A DNA stretch of 64,000 bases from an uncultured Enhydrobacter sp. (GCA_946222995.1 CAMIOS010000011.1:6594-70593); one strand, 5' to 3'. Shown: positions 11,057-20,317, numbered from the stretch's first letter. Notes: generated from the sequence alone by a model not told the origin. A program made the numbers and translations.

Positions 11057-12646
11057 ATGAATAATGTCTTATTACCCGCCTTAATTTTTACCCCAATTAT
11101 TGCTGGGTTTTTATGTTGGTTGGTAGAAAAAGTTGATGAACGCTTGCCTCGTTGGATTGCGTTTATTGGCATGTTAATTACCTTTATGATTACCGTTGTG
11201 ATGTGGCAACATGCTTCATTTATTGGCCAAGCCAGCCAAGCGATGAATTTTACGGCAAAACCTGTTTGGTTAGCCCAATACCAATTGCCTTGGATCGATG
11301 TGCTTGGGGTGACGTTTCATTTAGCCATAGATGGTATGTCGCTATTGATGGTTGCGTTGACTGCCTTTTTGGGTATGATGGCGGTTGCTTGTTCGTGGAG
11401 TGAAGTCAAACATCGGGTCGGATTTTTTCATCTAAACTTGCTTTGGAGTTTAGGTGGGGTGATTGGGGTTTTTCTTGCCATTGATTTATTTTTATTCTTC
11501 TTCTTTTGGGAGATGATGCTTGTCCCGATTTATTTCTTGATTGCAATTTGGGGACATAATGCCATTGGCGGAAAAACCAAAGAATATGCGGCCACTAAAT
11601 TCTTTATTTATACGCAAGCTTCTGGCTTGATTATGTTGATAGGAATTTTATTCTTGGCATTAATGCATGCCGACCAAACGCATCAATTAACCTTTGATTA
11701 TATGGATTTGTTGGGAACTGATCTGGGTAAATGGCAATATCCCATTATGTTGATGTTCTTTATTGGATTTGCAGTTAAGTTGCCGATTTTTCCATTGCAT
11801 GGTTGGTTGCCTGACGCGCATGCCCAAGCGCCAACCGCAGGTTCGGTGGACTTGGCAGGTATTTTGATTAAAACAGCGGCATATGGTTTATTGCGTTTTG
11901 TTTTGCCTTTATTCCCAGAAGCCTCAGCGCACTTTGCGCCGATTGCGATTGTATTAGGTATTATCGGCGTGTTCTATGGGGCTTGGCTTGCCTTCATGCA
12001 GGAGGATATTAAGCGGTTACTCGCTTACACCAGCGTATCGCATATGGGCTTTGTGGTGTTGGCTCTGTATGCTGGAACACTCATGAGTTTCCAAGGATTA
12101 ATGATTCAGATGCTGGCGCATGGGTTAAGTTCGGCGGCATTATTTATTATGAGTGGACAGCTGTATGAACGTTTGCATACTCGCAATTTACGTGAAATGG
12201 GCGGTATGTGGGGACAAATGCGTTATTACCCAGCCTTGTTGATGTTCTTTAGTGCAGCCTTGTTAGGTATTCCTGGCACAGGTAACTTTATTGGCGAATT
12301 CTTGATTTTGATGGGTTCATTTGCCAAGCATCCGGTGGCGGTTATTTTGGCAACCTTTAGTTTGGTATGGGCAGGATTGTATGCGTTAATTATGATTTAT
12401 CAAGCCCTATTTGGCGATAAAACCCCCATGATTGAAAAACGTTATCCCTTACGTGATATTAATGCGCGAGAAGCCACTATTTTATTAGTGTTAGCGTTTG
12501 GGTTATTGTGGTTAGGCTTATATCCACAATCTTTCTTAGATACCTCAGATCATAGTATGCGTTGGATTCAACAGGCGGCTGACACAACACAAGTTGTCGC
12601 TGCGCCAACTTCGCAAGAGCCGTTTGCTTATATGGAGGTGAAATGA
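11057..12646 (+). CDS. nuoM: NADH-quinone oxidoreductase subunit M
   Basis: Proton-pumping membrane subunit of complex I (antiporter-like, about 14 helices). Family text includes FFFFWEMMLVPIYFLIAIWG, GFAVKLPIFPLHGWLPDAHAQ, TAGSVDLAGILIKTAAYGLLR and LLAYTSVSHMGFVVLAL. The frame is open further upstream into nuoL, but the product should start at ATG 11057 (MNNVLLPALIF), just after the nuoL stop. The upstream residues are hydrophilic and unlike the family. This gives 529 residues. The stop overlaps the nuoN start region (12643-12646). Confidence 0.95.
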   Translation: MNNVLLPALIFTPIIAGFLCWLVEKVDERLPRWIAFIGMLITFMITVVMWQHASFIGQASQAMNFTAKPVWLAQYQLPWIDVLGVTFHLAIDGMSLLMVALTAFLGMMAVACSWSEVKHRVGFFHLNLLWSLGGVIGVFLAIDLFLFFFFWEMMLVPIYFLIAIWGHNAIGGKTKEYAATKFFIYTQASGLIMLIGILFLALMHADQTHQLTFDYMDLLGTDLGKWQYPIMLMFFIGFAVKLPIFPLHGWLPDAHAQAPTAGSVDLAGILIKTAAYGLLRFVLPLFPEASAHFAPIAIVLGIIGVFYGAWLAFMQEDIKRLLAYTSVSHMGFVVLALYAGTLMSFQGLMIQMLAHGLSSAALFIMSGQLYERLHTRNLREMGGMWGQMRYYPALLMFFSAALLGIPGTGNFIGEFLILMGSFAKHPVAVILATFSLVWAGLYALIMIYQALFGDKTPMIEKRYPLRDINAREATILLVLAFGLLWLGLYPQSFLDTSDHSMRWIQQAADTTQVVAAPTSQEPFAYMEVK

Positions 12647-14127
12647 TGAATCCTGTTGCTTATACTAGCACCATGCTGATGCCCTTTTTACCAATGTTTT
12701 TAATAACATTAACAATTATTGTGGCAATGCTTGCAATTGCGCTTAAGCGTTCTAACTTTGTGGTAGGAACGATTAGCGTGATTGGTTTAAATGCTGCATT
12801 ATTTGCATTGATCGCCCAAATGTTTGGTCATTTTTCGCCAAGTATGGGATTTATTTCTTCTTTATTTATTGTGGATTCATTTGCCCAATTTAATATGCTG
12901 ATTGTGCTGATCAGCGCATTGGCTTGTTTTACTTTAGCTTATGCCTATATTGAAGGGTATCACGACCAAAAAGAAGAGCTGTATTTATTAATGTTAATTG
13001 CCACACTTGGGGCATTATTAATGGTATGTGCCGACCATTTCGCGGCATTTTTTGTAAGTCTAGAGTTATTATCTGTGCCGATGTATGGCATGTTAGCATA
13101 TACGTATGCTCGTAATAAATCGTTAGAGGCAGGGTTAAAGTATTTGGTCTTGTCTGCCACTGCTTCTGCGACCCTGTTAATGGGTATGGCGTTGATGTAT
13201 GCAATGACAGGTAATTTATCGTTTCGTCATGTGGGCATGAGTGTTGTGACCTTATTCCAACAAGGTATCACCCAGCCTATACTTATTGTGGGTGCCGCGT
13301 TAATGGTATTTGGTGTCGCCTTTAAATTATCGGCGGTGCCTTTTCATACTTGGACGCCTGATGTATACCAAGGCGCGCCTGCACCGGTGGCGACATTTTT
13401 GGGTAGTGTCTCAAAAGTTGCGATGTTAGCTTTGGGCTTAAGATTTTTATTGGGTTCAGCGACATTAATGTTGCCCGCTATTCATGCGCTCATTGTGGTT
13501 ATCGCGACCTTATCAATGATTGTGGGTAATGTGTTGGCGCTACGCCAAAACAATGTCAAACGGATGTTGTCTTATTCATCAATTGCTCATATCGGTTATG
13601 TACTTGCAATAGTCGCCAGTGCTAAAATTCAATCAGTGGGATATGCAAGCCTTTATATGGCGGTGTATGCCTTTACCACGATTGGCGCGTTTGGGGTGAT
13701 TTCGATTATGTCAAGCCCATATCAATTAAAAGGTGAGGCTGAACATATTGATAATTTCCGTGGTATTTTTTGGAAACGTCCGATTTTGACCGCTGTTTTG
13801 ACAGTGATGCTATTATCGTTGGCGGGTGTGCCGTTGACCGCAGGCTTTATTAGTAAGTTTTTTGCGGTATTTGCCACCGTTCGCGCCGAAAGCTGGTGGT
13901 TGGCGGCAATGATTATTATCGGTAGTGCGATTAGCTTATATTACTATTTGCATTTGATGATTAACCTATTTAGACGCCCACAAGAAATACAAAAGTTCGA
14001 TGCAGGCAATCACTGGGGCGTACAAGCCAGCGGCATCATGCTAATGCTTGTCACTGCGGCTGTTTTATTCTTTGGTATTTTCCCAAATTGGCTGGCCAAA
14101 ATTGTCGCATTCCTTTCTATTTATTAA
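12643..14127 (+). CDS. nuoN: NADH-quinone oxidoreductase subunit N
   Basis: Third antiporter-like pumping subunit of complex I, about 14 helices. Hallmarks: FFVSLELLSVPMYGMLAYTY, GLKYLVLSATASATLLMGMAL, KLSAVPFHTWTPDVYQGAPAP and MLSYSSIAHIGYVLAIV. GGAGGT at 12634-12639 serves either ATG 12643 or ATG 12646. 494 residues, normal. Last gene of the operon; a strong terminator follows within 20 bases. Confidence 0.96.
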   Translation: MMNPVAYTSTMLMPFLPMFLITLTIIVAMLAIALKRSNFVVGTISVIGLNAALFALIAQMFGHFSPSMGFISSLFIVDSFAQFNMLIVLISALACFTLAYAYIEGYHDQKEELYLLMLIATLGALLMVCADHFAAFFVSLELLSVPMYGMLAYTYARNKSLEAGLKYLVLSATASATLLMGMALMYAMTGNLSFRHVGMSVVTLFQQGITQPILIVGAALMVFGVAFKLSAVPFHTWTPDVYQGAPAPVATFLGSVSKVAMLALGLRFLLGSATLMLPAIHALIVVIATLSMIVGNVLALRQNNVKRMLSYSSIAHIGYVLAIVASAKIQSVGYASLYMAVYAFTTIGAFGVISIMSSPYQLKGEAEHIDNFRGIFWKRPILTAVLTVMLLSLAGVPLTAGFISKFFAVFATVRAESWWLAAMIIIGSAISLYYYLHLMINLFRRPQEIQKFDAGNHWGVQASGIMLMLVTAAVLFFGIFPNWLAKIVAFLSIY

Positions 14128-14145
14128 TACGTTGATGGGAATTCT

Positions 14146-14179
14146 AAAAGCGTATCTTGTTGATAAGGTACGCTTTTTT
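14146..14179 (+). terminator. Intrinsic terminator of the nuo operon
   Basis: The left arm AAAAGCGTATCTT pairs with AAGGTACGCTTTT (13 bp with one G-T pair) around a 6-base loop and runs into a T tract. It lies 18 bases after the nuoN stop. Confidence 0.9.
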
Positions 14180-14209
14180 ATTGAAATATAACTATAAAAA
14201 GGAAAAATC

Positions 14210-15016
14210 ATGTCAGATGATACCAGTTTAGCGGTGAGAATAACCGCTGTGCGGGCTTGGACGGACACGCTATTTAGTTTTCGGGTCACACGTCCTCAAG
14301 GGTTTAAATTTACTGCAGGACAGTTTGTACGATTGGGGGTAAATAAAGCTGACTTAGCGCATTTTGCTTCGCATGCCAAATCTACCCAAACCTGCGATAC
14401 AATTTTTCGAGCCTATTCTATCGTATCCTCGCCGTATGATGAATTTATTGAGTTTTTTTCAGTGGTGATTCCCGATGGGGCATTTACCAGTCTGCTTCAA
14501 TATTTACAAGTGGGCGATACTTTACAGCTAAACCCTATGCCGTTTGGTTACTTGACCTTGGCGCGTTATCAATTGCCTTTGCCAGACGATTTATGGTTAT
14601 TAGCTACTGGGACAGGACTTGCCCCATTTTTATCCATGCTAAAAACCTTGGAAGTCTGGCAACAATACACGCGAATCTATCTAGTTTACAGCGCGAGAAC
14701 CCAAGTGGAGTTGGCATATATCGATGAAATTAAACAATTAAAAAACACCTATGGCGAAACGGGGGCAGCGTTTCAATTTGTGCCTATTATAACCCGTGAC
14801 CCAAATTTTGACGGATTGCATGAACGCTTGCCCACTTTGATTGCGAATGGACACTTAGAGTTAATTACCAATGCTACTTTAAATCCTAGCACCAGTCATG
14901 TGATGCTTTGTGGTAATCCACAGATGGTGGAAGATACCAAAGCAGCGTTAAAAGCCAAAGGCTTAACCATGAATCGGCGTGGCGAAGGCAATATTGCCGT
15001 TGAAAATTATTGGTAA
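14210..15016 (+). CDS. fpr: Ferredoxin/flavodoxin-NADP(+) reductase
   Basis: FAD enzyme that exchanges electrons between NADPH and ferredoxin or flavodoxin in the cytoplasm. The N-terminal FAD barrel holds FTAGQFVRLGV and the FAD motif RAYSIVSSPYDE. The NADP domain shows LATGTGLAPFLSML and VMLCGNPQMVEDTK. The C-terminus ends EGNIAVENYW, close to the aromatic terminus of bacterial Fpr proteins. 268 residues, typical. It starts at ATG 14210 after AAGGAAAA, and the nuo terminator separates it from complex I, so it is probably its own transcription unit. Confidence 0.93.
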   Translation: MSDDTSLAVRITAVRAWTDTLFSFRVTRPQGFKFTAGQFVRLGVNKADLAHFASHAKSTQTCDTIFRAYSIVSSPYDEFIEFFSVVIPDGAFTSLLQYLQVGDTLQLNPMPFGYLTLARYQLPLPDDLWLLATGTGLAPFLSMLKTLEVWQQYTRIYLVYSARTQVELAYIDEIKQLKNTYGETGAAFQFVPIITRDPNFDGLHERLPTLIANGHLELITNATLNPSTSHVMLCGNPQMVEDTKAALKAKGLTMNRRGEGNIAVENYW

Positions 15017-15092
15017 CAATTAAAGCGTACCAAAATATACCCCTATTGTGTATGGCAAAAGAGCGTATGACAGATCTCGTTATTATTCAAGG

Positions 15093-15902
15093 TTATGATG
15101 GGGGGTCTTCTACTGGGTGGTCTTCGGTTTTGCGAGCCACCAGAGTTTCATCATGATGTAAGGTGGGGTCGTTGGTGTGTTGGGTTTGTTTTTTGAGCAC
15201 CGTCTGTTGTGCCTCATGCGGGTTATCGGCTTCGGTGATCAGTTGTGTGTCCGTACCGAGACTAATTACGTCGCCCAAATTGATACTGGCTTTAAGCATA
15301 AGTTGTTTTTCTGCCAAATAACCGTGATTGACTTGCACTTTACGCAAGGTGCTCATAATTTTTTTATTTTTTTGCAGCCATCGCCCGATATCAAGGTATA
15401 AAATCTCCTCTTTTTGCCGTACCAGATTAAGTTTGCTTAAAATGAGCCCGAGCGGGTCTTTTTTTAGCACATGGTGAAATGTCCATACCGCCCCTTGAAT
15501 GGCTTTGGTCTTAGCATAATTATCGGTATAAAGGCTTAATACTTGAGTATCGCTGATTTGACCAAATACAAAGCGTTGGCGGTAGCGATCAAGCTGCACA
15601 TGCACCAGTTGTAAGTTAACCGCAAGCTTAGCAAAGATGCCTTTATAATTGATAGTCGCATATAGCCGTAGCCAACCGTCATGAAGTTCAAGGTACAAGT
15701 CCATAATAGCGTTGACGTTTTTGACCACAAACTGTTGTAAGGCGTCATTGATTTGTTGTTCGGTTACCGGGGCTAGCACTTCCTGAGCGGTAAAATCCTC
15801 AAACTTTTCATACCAATGTTGGGCTTTTTGCACTATCAACGCTGATAAATCGGTGGATTGTTCAGCAAAAAATCGTTTAAATTCGTCTTGTAGGGTGGTC
15901 AC
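15093..15902 (-). CDS. Uncharacterised protein (269 aa)
   Basis: I do not recognise a family. The protein is soluble, without signal peptide or membrane helix. It appears to have a helical first third (residues 1-60), a middle part rich in alternating hydrophobic residues that reads as beta strands (YLELHDGWLRLYATINYKG), and a polar, probably disordered tail of about 50 residues with many T, H, E and Q. The start is GTG 15902 with GGAAAA a few bases upstream; no better start is visible. It runs convergent to fpr and divergent from the TonB-like gene, so it is likely monocistronic. Its base composition matches the neighbours, so it is probably a resident family-specific gene. Confidence 0.75.
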   Translation of the reverse strand: MTTLQDEFKRFFAEQSTDLSALIVQKAQHWYEKFEDFTAQEVLAPVTEQQINDALQQFVVKNVNAIMDLYLELHDGWLRLYATINYKGIFAKLAVNLQLVHVQLDRYRQRFVFGQISDTQVLSLYTDNYAKTKAIQGAVWTFHHVLKKDPLGLILSKLNLVRQKEEILYLDIGRWLQKNKKIMSTLRKVQVNHGYLAEKQLMLKASINLGDVISLGTDTQLITEADNPHEAQQTVLKKQTQHTNDPTLHHDETLVARKTEDHPVEDPPS

Positions 15903-16180
15903 AGTTATTTTCCATTAGGCTTATGATCGAGTAGGTTTACGCACGATTTTAGCATGATACAACTATTTTTAAATGAAATCTTTGAACTTACTTTCTATTG
16001 TTGGGTGTAAGGATTTATAATAATAGAGCAAAAAATTAACTGGTCAAAATCAATCGCCAAGCTATACCTTTACCTGCAATGTGATAACATACGGCAAAAC
16101 TGTGTAAATTTGGGTGATGTTGCTGTGTAAGGTTGTAGCAGTTGGCTGGTTTATCGATTCATGGGTTGTGAGGATTGCGC

Positions 16181-17071
16181 TTGATACATATCAAAGACAG
16201 TCGTAGTTATCATTTTGATCAACATCGATTACATCGTGACCGTGTGTTACTGTTATCTACGCTGGCGGCTGTGGCGCTGCATGCGGCATTAATTTTTGGT
16301 ATCAGTTTTGAAGACAAAGCCTCACCCACTGCCGCGGTACAAGAGGTAACAACCGTATTGACCGAAAATCTTCAAAAAAATGAAAAAGCCGACTTTATCG
16401 CCAATGCCAGTCAACAAGGCGGGGGTGAATCTGATGAGAAAAAACGCTTTGAAAACAATACCATGAGTCCACTAGATAGCGAAACGGTCAATCCAACCGA
16501 TGATATCATGAACCAACAACAACAAAATCGGGCTCAACAATACCAAGAAAGCTATTTACGCACCACATTAAGTTGGAACAAAATCAGAAAGGATAATGAC
16601 AATAAAAAAGCGGATGATACCGATGAGCTAGAAGCCAAAGAACAGCGGTTACAGCAGCAAATCGCCACGTTAGAAACCAAAATCAGCGCCAACCAGCAGC
16701 TACTTGCCAAAAAATCTGCCGTGCAAATCGTCAATAGTAACTCGACTACTAAAGGCGAAGCTGCTGAATATATTGAAAATTTTCGTCAACATGTCTATCG
16801 TGTAGGCAATCAAAACTACCCGCAAGCGGCTCGTGCTCAAGGACTTAAAGGGGATGTGGTATTGACGGTATTCATTGAGCCATCGGGGCAGGTCAAAGCC
16901 ATAAAAATTGTACGTTCCTCTGGTTCGGCTATCTTAGACGAAGCCGCCAAAGCGTCGGTACGCAAAGCCGCCCCGTTTGGCGAATTTACCAAAGATATGA
17001 AAGCGATTTCGGAGCTACGTATCATTCGTACATGGCGATTTGGTGATACGTTGGACGTGGAAGCCCAATAA
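16181..17071 (+). CDS. TonB-like energy transducer
   Basis: Inner-membrane protein with a TonB C-terminal domain, expected to pass proton-motive energy to outer-membrane receptors. A polar N-terminus of about 20 residues leads into one helix (LLLSTLAAVALHAALIFGIS). A periplasmic spacer follows, with a coiled coil (residues 140-180, rich in E, Q and K). The TonB fold comes last (YPQAARAQGLKGDVVLTVF, EPSGQVKAIKIVRSSG, LDEAAKASVRKAAPF). The proline-rich spacer of classic TonB is missing; the coiled coil takes its place, somewhat like TolA. Only TTG starts are available. TTG 16181 is favoured because AGGA at 16171-16174 is 6 bases upstream; TTG 16175 is too close. No ExbB/ExbD is adjacent. Confidence 0.82.
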   Translation: MIHIKDSRSYHFDQHRLHRDRVLLLSTLAAVALHAALIFGISFEDKASPTAAVQEVTTVLTENLQKNEKADFIANASQQGGGESDEKKRFENNTMSPLDSETVNPTDDIMNQQQQNRAQQYQESYLRTTLSWNKIRKDNDNKKADDTDELEAKEQRLQQQIATLETKISANQQLLAKKSAVQIVNSNSTTKGEAAEYIENFRQHVYRVGNQNYPQAARAQGLKGDVVLTVFIEPSGQVKAIKIVRSSGSAILDEAAKASVRKAAPFGEFTKDMKAISELRIIRTWRFGDTLDVEAQ

Positions 17072-17122
17072 TTAACAATACGCTTAAATATTTCTTTACA
17101 CCGCTATCATAGGAACCCAACC

Positions 17123-17806
17123 ATGCTTACAAAAGAACTTGCTTTATTTGATCTTGACCATACCTTAATCGATACCGATAGCGACTATATGTGGGGTGAA
17201 TTTTTGGTCAGAAATAACTTGGTTAATGAACATGAATTTCGCCAAAAAAACCGAGAGTTTTATGAACAATATATTGATGGTAGCCTAGATGCGGTGGTAT
17301 ATAATGAGTTCGTGGCTAATTTTCTAAAAAACCACTCCCTTGAGCAATTACACGCATGGCGAGCTGATTATATTGCCCATGATATCGCCCCACACGTCCG
17401 CCCCAAAGCGGTGCACGCGATGCAGTCGCATTTAGAGCGCGGACATGAGGTACTCATTATTTCTGCGACCAATGCCTTTGTGGTTAAAGCAATCAGTGAG
17501 CAGATATTTCATATACCGCCTGAGAACGTATTGGCAACGGAATTAGAGGTGACAGAGGCTGGCTATACAGGCAAAGTGGCTGGGCGACCCAATTTCCAAG
17601 AAGGTAAAATTTATCACCTTGAACAATGGCTAGCCAATCAAGCCAAAAAAGGCATCACTTATAGCAAAACTTATGCCTATTCAGACTCCAAAAATGATAT
17701 TGCGCTGCTGGCGTGGGCGGATATGGCAGTAGCAGTATCGCCGGATGATACTTTGCATGCGCATGCACTTGCACATCATTGGGCAGTGGAAGATTGGGCA
17801 ATTTAA
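17123..17806 (+). CDS. HAD-IB family phosphatase (SerB-like)
   Basis: Cytoplasmic haloacid-dehalogenase phosphohydrolase of subfamily IB, the group of phosphoserine phosphatase and related enzymes. Motif I is LFDLDHTLIDTDS (nucleophile Asp), motif II is LIISATNAF, and motif III/IV is YSDSKNDIALL. The cap between motifs I and II is helical. 227 residues, matching small IB phosphatases rather than SerB with its ACT domain. The substrate cannot be read from sequence; histidinol phosphate and phosphoserine are family possibilities. It is followed by prfB after 45 bases. Confidence 0.88.
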   Translation: MLTKELALFDLDHTLIDTDSDYMWGEFLVRNNLVNEHEFRQKNREFYEQYIDGSLDAVVYNEFVANFLKNHSLEQLHAWRADYIAHDIAPHVRPKAVHAMQSHLERGHEVLIISATNAFVVKAISEQIFHIPPENVLATELEVTEAGYTGKVAGRPNFQEGKIYHLEQWLANQAKKGITYSKTYAYSDSKNDIALLAWADMAVAVSPDDTLHAHALAHHWAVEDWAI

Positions 17807-17851
17807 GGTATAATACTTCGTTTAATTAGCTATTATAAGCAGGCATTATTC

Positions 17852-18947
17852 ATGGAAATCAACCCCTATTTAGACCGCATTAAAGACCTCGCCGACCGTG
17901 GCAATCAGCTTCGGGGGTATCTTTGACATCGAAGCCAAGCAAGAACGCCTCGAAGAAGTCAATCTTGAACTAGAAAATCCCGAACTGTGGAACGACCCCG
18001 ACCGAGCCACCAAAATCAGCAAAGAAAAAGCCCAACTCGACAATATCGTCGGCGTGATTACCGCTCTTGATGAAAAACTAGACGATGCTCGTGCTATGCT
18101 GGATTTGGCAGTCGAAGCGGATGACGAAAGTTTATTAAAAGATGTGCAAGCCGAACTCGATGAAGCCGATACCAAAGTCGCTGACCTTGAATTTAAACGC
18201 ATGTTTAGCGGTGAAATGGATGCTAACGACTGCTATCTTGATATCCAATCGGGCTCTGGCGGTACCGAAGCCCAAGACTGGGCAGAGATGTTGCTCAGAA
18301 TGTATTTGCGTTGGGCTGAGCATAAAGGCTTTAAAACCGAGGTTATGGAAGTGTCCGCAGGGGGCGTGGCGGGTATTAAATCAGCGACCATTCATGTCAA
18401 AGGCGATTATGCGTTTGGCTGGCTACGTACCGAAATCGGTGTACATCGCTTGGTGCGTAAGTCGCCTTTTGACAGCAACAATGGTCGGCATACTTCGTTT
18501 TCTGCGGTGTTTGTGTCGCCTGAGATCGATGACAATATCGAAATTGATATCAATCCTGCTGATTTACGCGTCGATACCTATCGCTCAAGCGGAGCGGGTG
18601 GCCAGCACGTGAACACTACCGATTCTGCCGTGCGGATTACCCACCAGCCGACCGGAATTGTGGTGGCGTGTCAAAATGAACGCAGCCAAATTGCCAACCG
18701 TGAAACCGCGATGAAAATGCTGCGGGCGAAATTGTACGAGCGTGAAATGCAACTGCGCATGGAAAAACAGCAAGCCTTGGAAGACAGCAAATCGGATATC
18801 GGCTGGGGCAGTCAAATCCGCTCGTATGTGCTCGATGATTCACGCATTAAGGACTTGCGCACAGGCGTGGAAACGTCCAATACGCAGGCGGTGCTGGATG
18901 GTGATTTGGATAAATTTATCGAAGCGAGTTTAAAAGCAGGTTTATAA
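17852..18947 (+). CDS. prfB: Peptide chain release factor 2 (programmed +1 frameshift)
   Basis: RF2 ends translation at UGA and UAA codons. The coding sequence is joined: 17852-17923, then +1 shift, then 17925-18947. Codons 1-24 start [17 protein letters not shown], codon 25 is an in-frame TGA (17924-17926), and the ribosome slips at CTT-T to continue with GAC. The downstream part shows the stop-codon recognition tripeptide SPF ([10 protein letters not shown]) and the catalytic GGQ loop ([11 protein letters not shown]). The product is about 365 residues, normal. An ORF caller that ignores the shift would place the start falsely at 17898. Only a weak ribosome-binding site (GCAGG) precedes the ATG. 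Confidence 0.97.
17912..17927 (+). promoter_or_regulatory. prfB: prfB autoregulatory +1 frameshift site
   Basis: CGGGGG-TAT-CTT-TGA-C: an internal Shine-Dalgarno-like stretch three bases before the slippery CTT, followed by TGA and C. This is the classic RF2 signal. When RF2 is scarce the ribosome pauses at TGA and shifts +1, so RF2 controls its own level. Confidence 0.96.
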
Positions 18948-18966
18948 TTTTTTGCCTTTGAATTAT

Positions 18967-18993
18967 AAGGGCGTATTGAATATGCCCTTTTTT
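18967..18993 (+). terminator. Intrinsic terminator of prfB
   Basis: AAGGGCGTAT pairs with ATATGCCCTT (10 bp, one G-T) around a TGA loop and runs into six T residues, 20 bases after the prfB stop. Confidence 0.88.
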
Positions 18994-19020
18994 ATAGAAA
19001 TTTTTTACCTAAAAAATAAT

Positions 19021-19044
19021 GCGACAAATAGTGTCGCTTTTTTT
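19021..19044 (+). terminator. Second terminator-like hairpin after prfB
   Basis: GCGACA and TGTCGC pair around AATAG, followed by seven T residues. It may back up the first terminator or be the remains of a neighbour's end. Confidence 0.7.
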
Positions 19045-19186
19045 GTTTTTTGAATTGTCAAAGGTCGAATATTTTGCCAAAATGATGGCGTAACAATTAA
19101 AAAACAATAAACTTTTATTGCTTAAATATTGTATTTTTTTTTACAGTTTTATAATTTAATCTAATTAATTTATAAGGAACATAATT

Positions 19187-19611
19187 ATGTCAATGGCTTT
19201 AAGTTTTACTGCATTAACTCAGCAAGAATTAGATGACGTTTCGCTGATAAACTCGAATTACATGAAGTTGAAGATAGTACGGGCTTAGACTTATATACTA
19301 TGGAAATGATGGAATATTTGCCAGAATCAGAATCACCATTATTTGCTTTATTAACTGAGTCTGAAAGCCATAGAGAATTAGATAAAAAGGTGGATTTTGC
19401 TAGATTGATGGATGAAAATTCAGTTAGTAATGTTGTAGAAGCCTTTCATGAAACTGATTTAAATGAATTTGCTAGTGATATGGGCTATCCTGAATACGAT
19501 GAAGACAATAAACGTGTTGAAAATTCACTTTATAAAACGTTAGTGAAAGTACAGAAATTTTTTGAAAATGCTCAAACTAATCATAAAATTGTTATTAGTT
19601 GGGCGAATTAA
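19187..19611 (+). pseudogene. AT-rich orphan gene broken by an apparent frameshift
   Basis: ATG 19187 follows TATAAGGAAC and opens MSMALSFTALTQQELDDV, but this frame ends at TAG about 30 codons in. A second frame is open from just after a TGA at 19234 and runs on through DKLELHEVEDSTGLDLY and PESESPLFALLTESESH to VVISW-type residues at 19611. Switching frame at about 19240-19243 gives one acidic protein of about 140 residues ending KIVISWAN. I do not recognise it firmly. The MSM start, the acidic body and the hydrophobic ending recall small DUF1877/YfbM-type proteins, but that is a guess. It is much more AT-rich than its neighbours, which suggests acquisition. The shift may be real decay or a sequencing error; a short downstream product from ATG 19300 is also possible. 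Confidence 0.6.
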
Positions 19612-19633
19612 GTTTAACTTTTTTATTAAAAAG

Positions 19634-19656
19634 CCCTTAAAATTTAAGGGTTTTTT
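19634..19656 (+). terminator. Intrinsic terminator after the AT-rich orphan gene
   Basis: CCCTTA pairs with TAAGGG over a short loop, followed by six T residues, 22 bases after the stop. Confidence 0.8.
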
Positions 19657-19754
19657 AATACCCATGACACGCCAGTCGCAAAAAAATTTATGCAAACCGC
19701 CATTTTATGCTATCGTAATCGCAGGATTTTTCACCCAACAAAAAGGAATAAGAA

Positions 19755-20288
19755 ATGCTCTACGAATGGAACGGCAAACAACCTACTTACCAAGTCCCTT
19801 TCACTGGATGGGTCGCAGACTCTGCCCAAATCATTGGCGATGTCGTACTTGGTGATAACGTCAGCGTGTGGTTTGGTGCGGTCATCCGAGGCGATAACGC
19901 CACTATCCATCTCGGCAAAGACACCAACATCCAAGAAAATAGCGTTATCCACACCGATGCAGGCATCGAGGTAAAAATTGGTGAAGGCGTCACAGTCGGG
20001 CACTTGGCGATGCTACATGGCTGTACCGTGGGTGATTATAGCCTCATTGGTATCGGTGCGATTGTGCTTAACAATGCCAAAATCGGCAAGCATTGCATCA
20101 TTGGGGCAAATGCATTAGTGACCGAAAACTTGCAAATCCCCGACAACTCAGTGGTGATGGGTAGCCCAGCCAAAGTTGTCAAAACCTTGAGTGAGGATAA
20201 AGTTGCCATGCTCAAGCTATCGGCATTGCATTATATCGAAAAATCGCAAGCCTTTAAAAAAGGGCTCAAAGCGCTAGCAATCAGCTAA
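19755..20288 (+). CDS. Gamma carbonic anhydrase-like hexapeptide-repeat protein
   Basis: Left-handed beta-helix protein of the gamma-CA/YrdA/PaaY group, normally a trimer with a metal at the subunit interface. The turns are visible as repeats (ADSAQIIGDVVLGDNVSVW, GAVIRGDNATIHLGKDTNIQ, GEGVTVGHLAMLHGC). The three metal-binding histidines expected for the group fit IHTDAG and GHLAMLHGC. 177 residues, typical. It starts at ATG 19755 after AAGGAATAAG. Whether it hydrates CO2 or serves another role (many YrdA proteins show little activity) cannot be told. Confidence 0.88.
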   Translation: MLYEWNGKQPTYQVPFTGWVADSAQIIGDVVLGDNVSVWFGAVIRGDNATIHLGKDTNIQENSVIHTDAGIEVKIGEGVTVGHLAMLHGCTVGDYSLIGIGAIVLNNAKIGKHCIIGANALVTENLQIPDNSVVMGSPAKVVKTLSEDKVAMLKLSALHYIEKSQAFKKGLKALAIS

Positions 20289-20293
20289 AAACA

Positions 20294-20317
20294 AAGCCCA
20301 ATAACTTATTGTGGCTT
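20294..20317. other. Hairpin after the gamma-CA-like gene
   Basis: AAGCC-CAATAA and TTATTG-T-GGCTT can pair with a one-base bulge. There is no T tract, so it is not a standard terminator. It lies between two convergent genes. Confidence 0.35.

Noticed and set aside
17852..17926. prfB looks interrupted by an in-frame TGA, as in a pseudogene
   Set aside because: The TGA is part of the known RF2 +1 frameshift signal and the downstream frame is complete.
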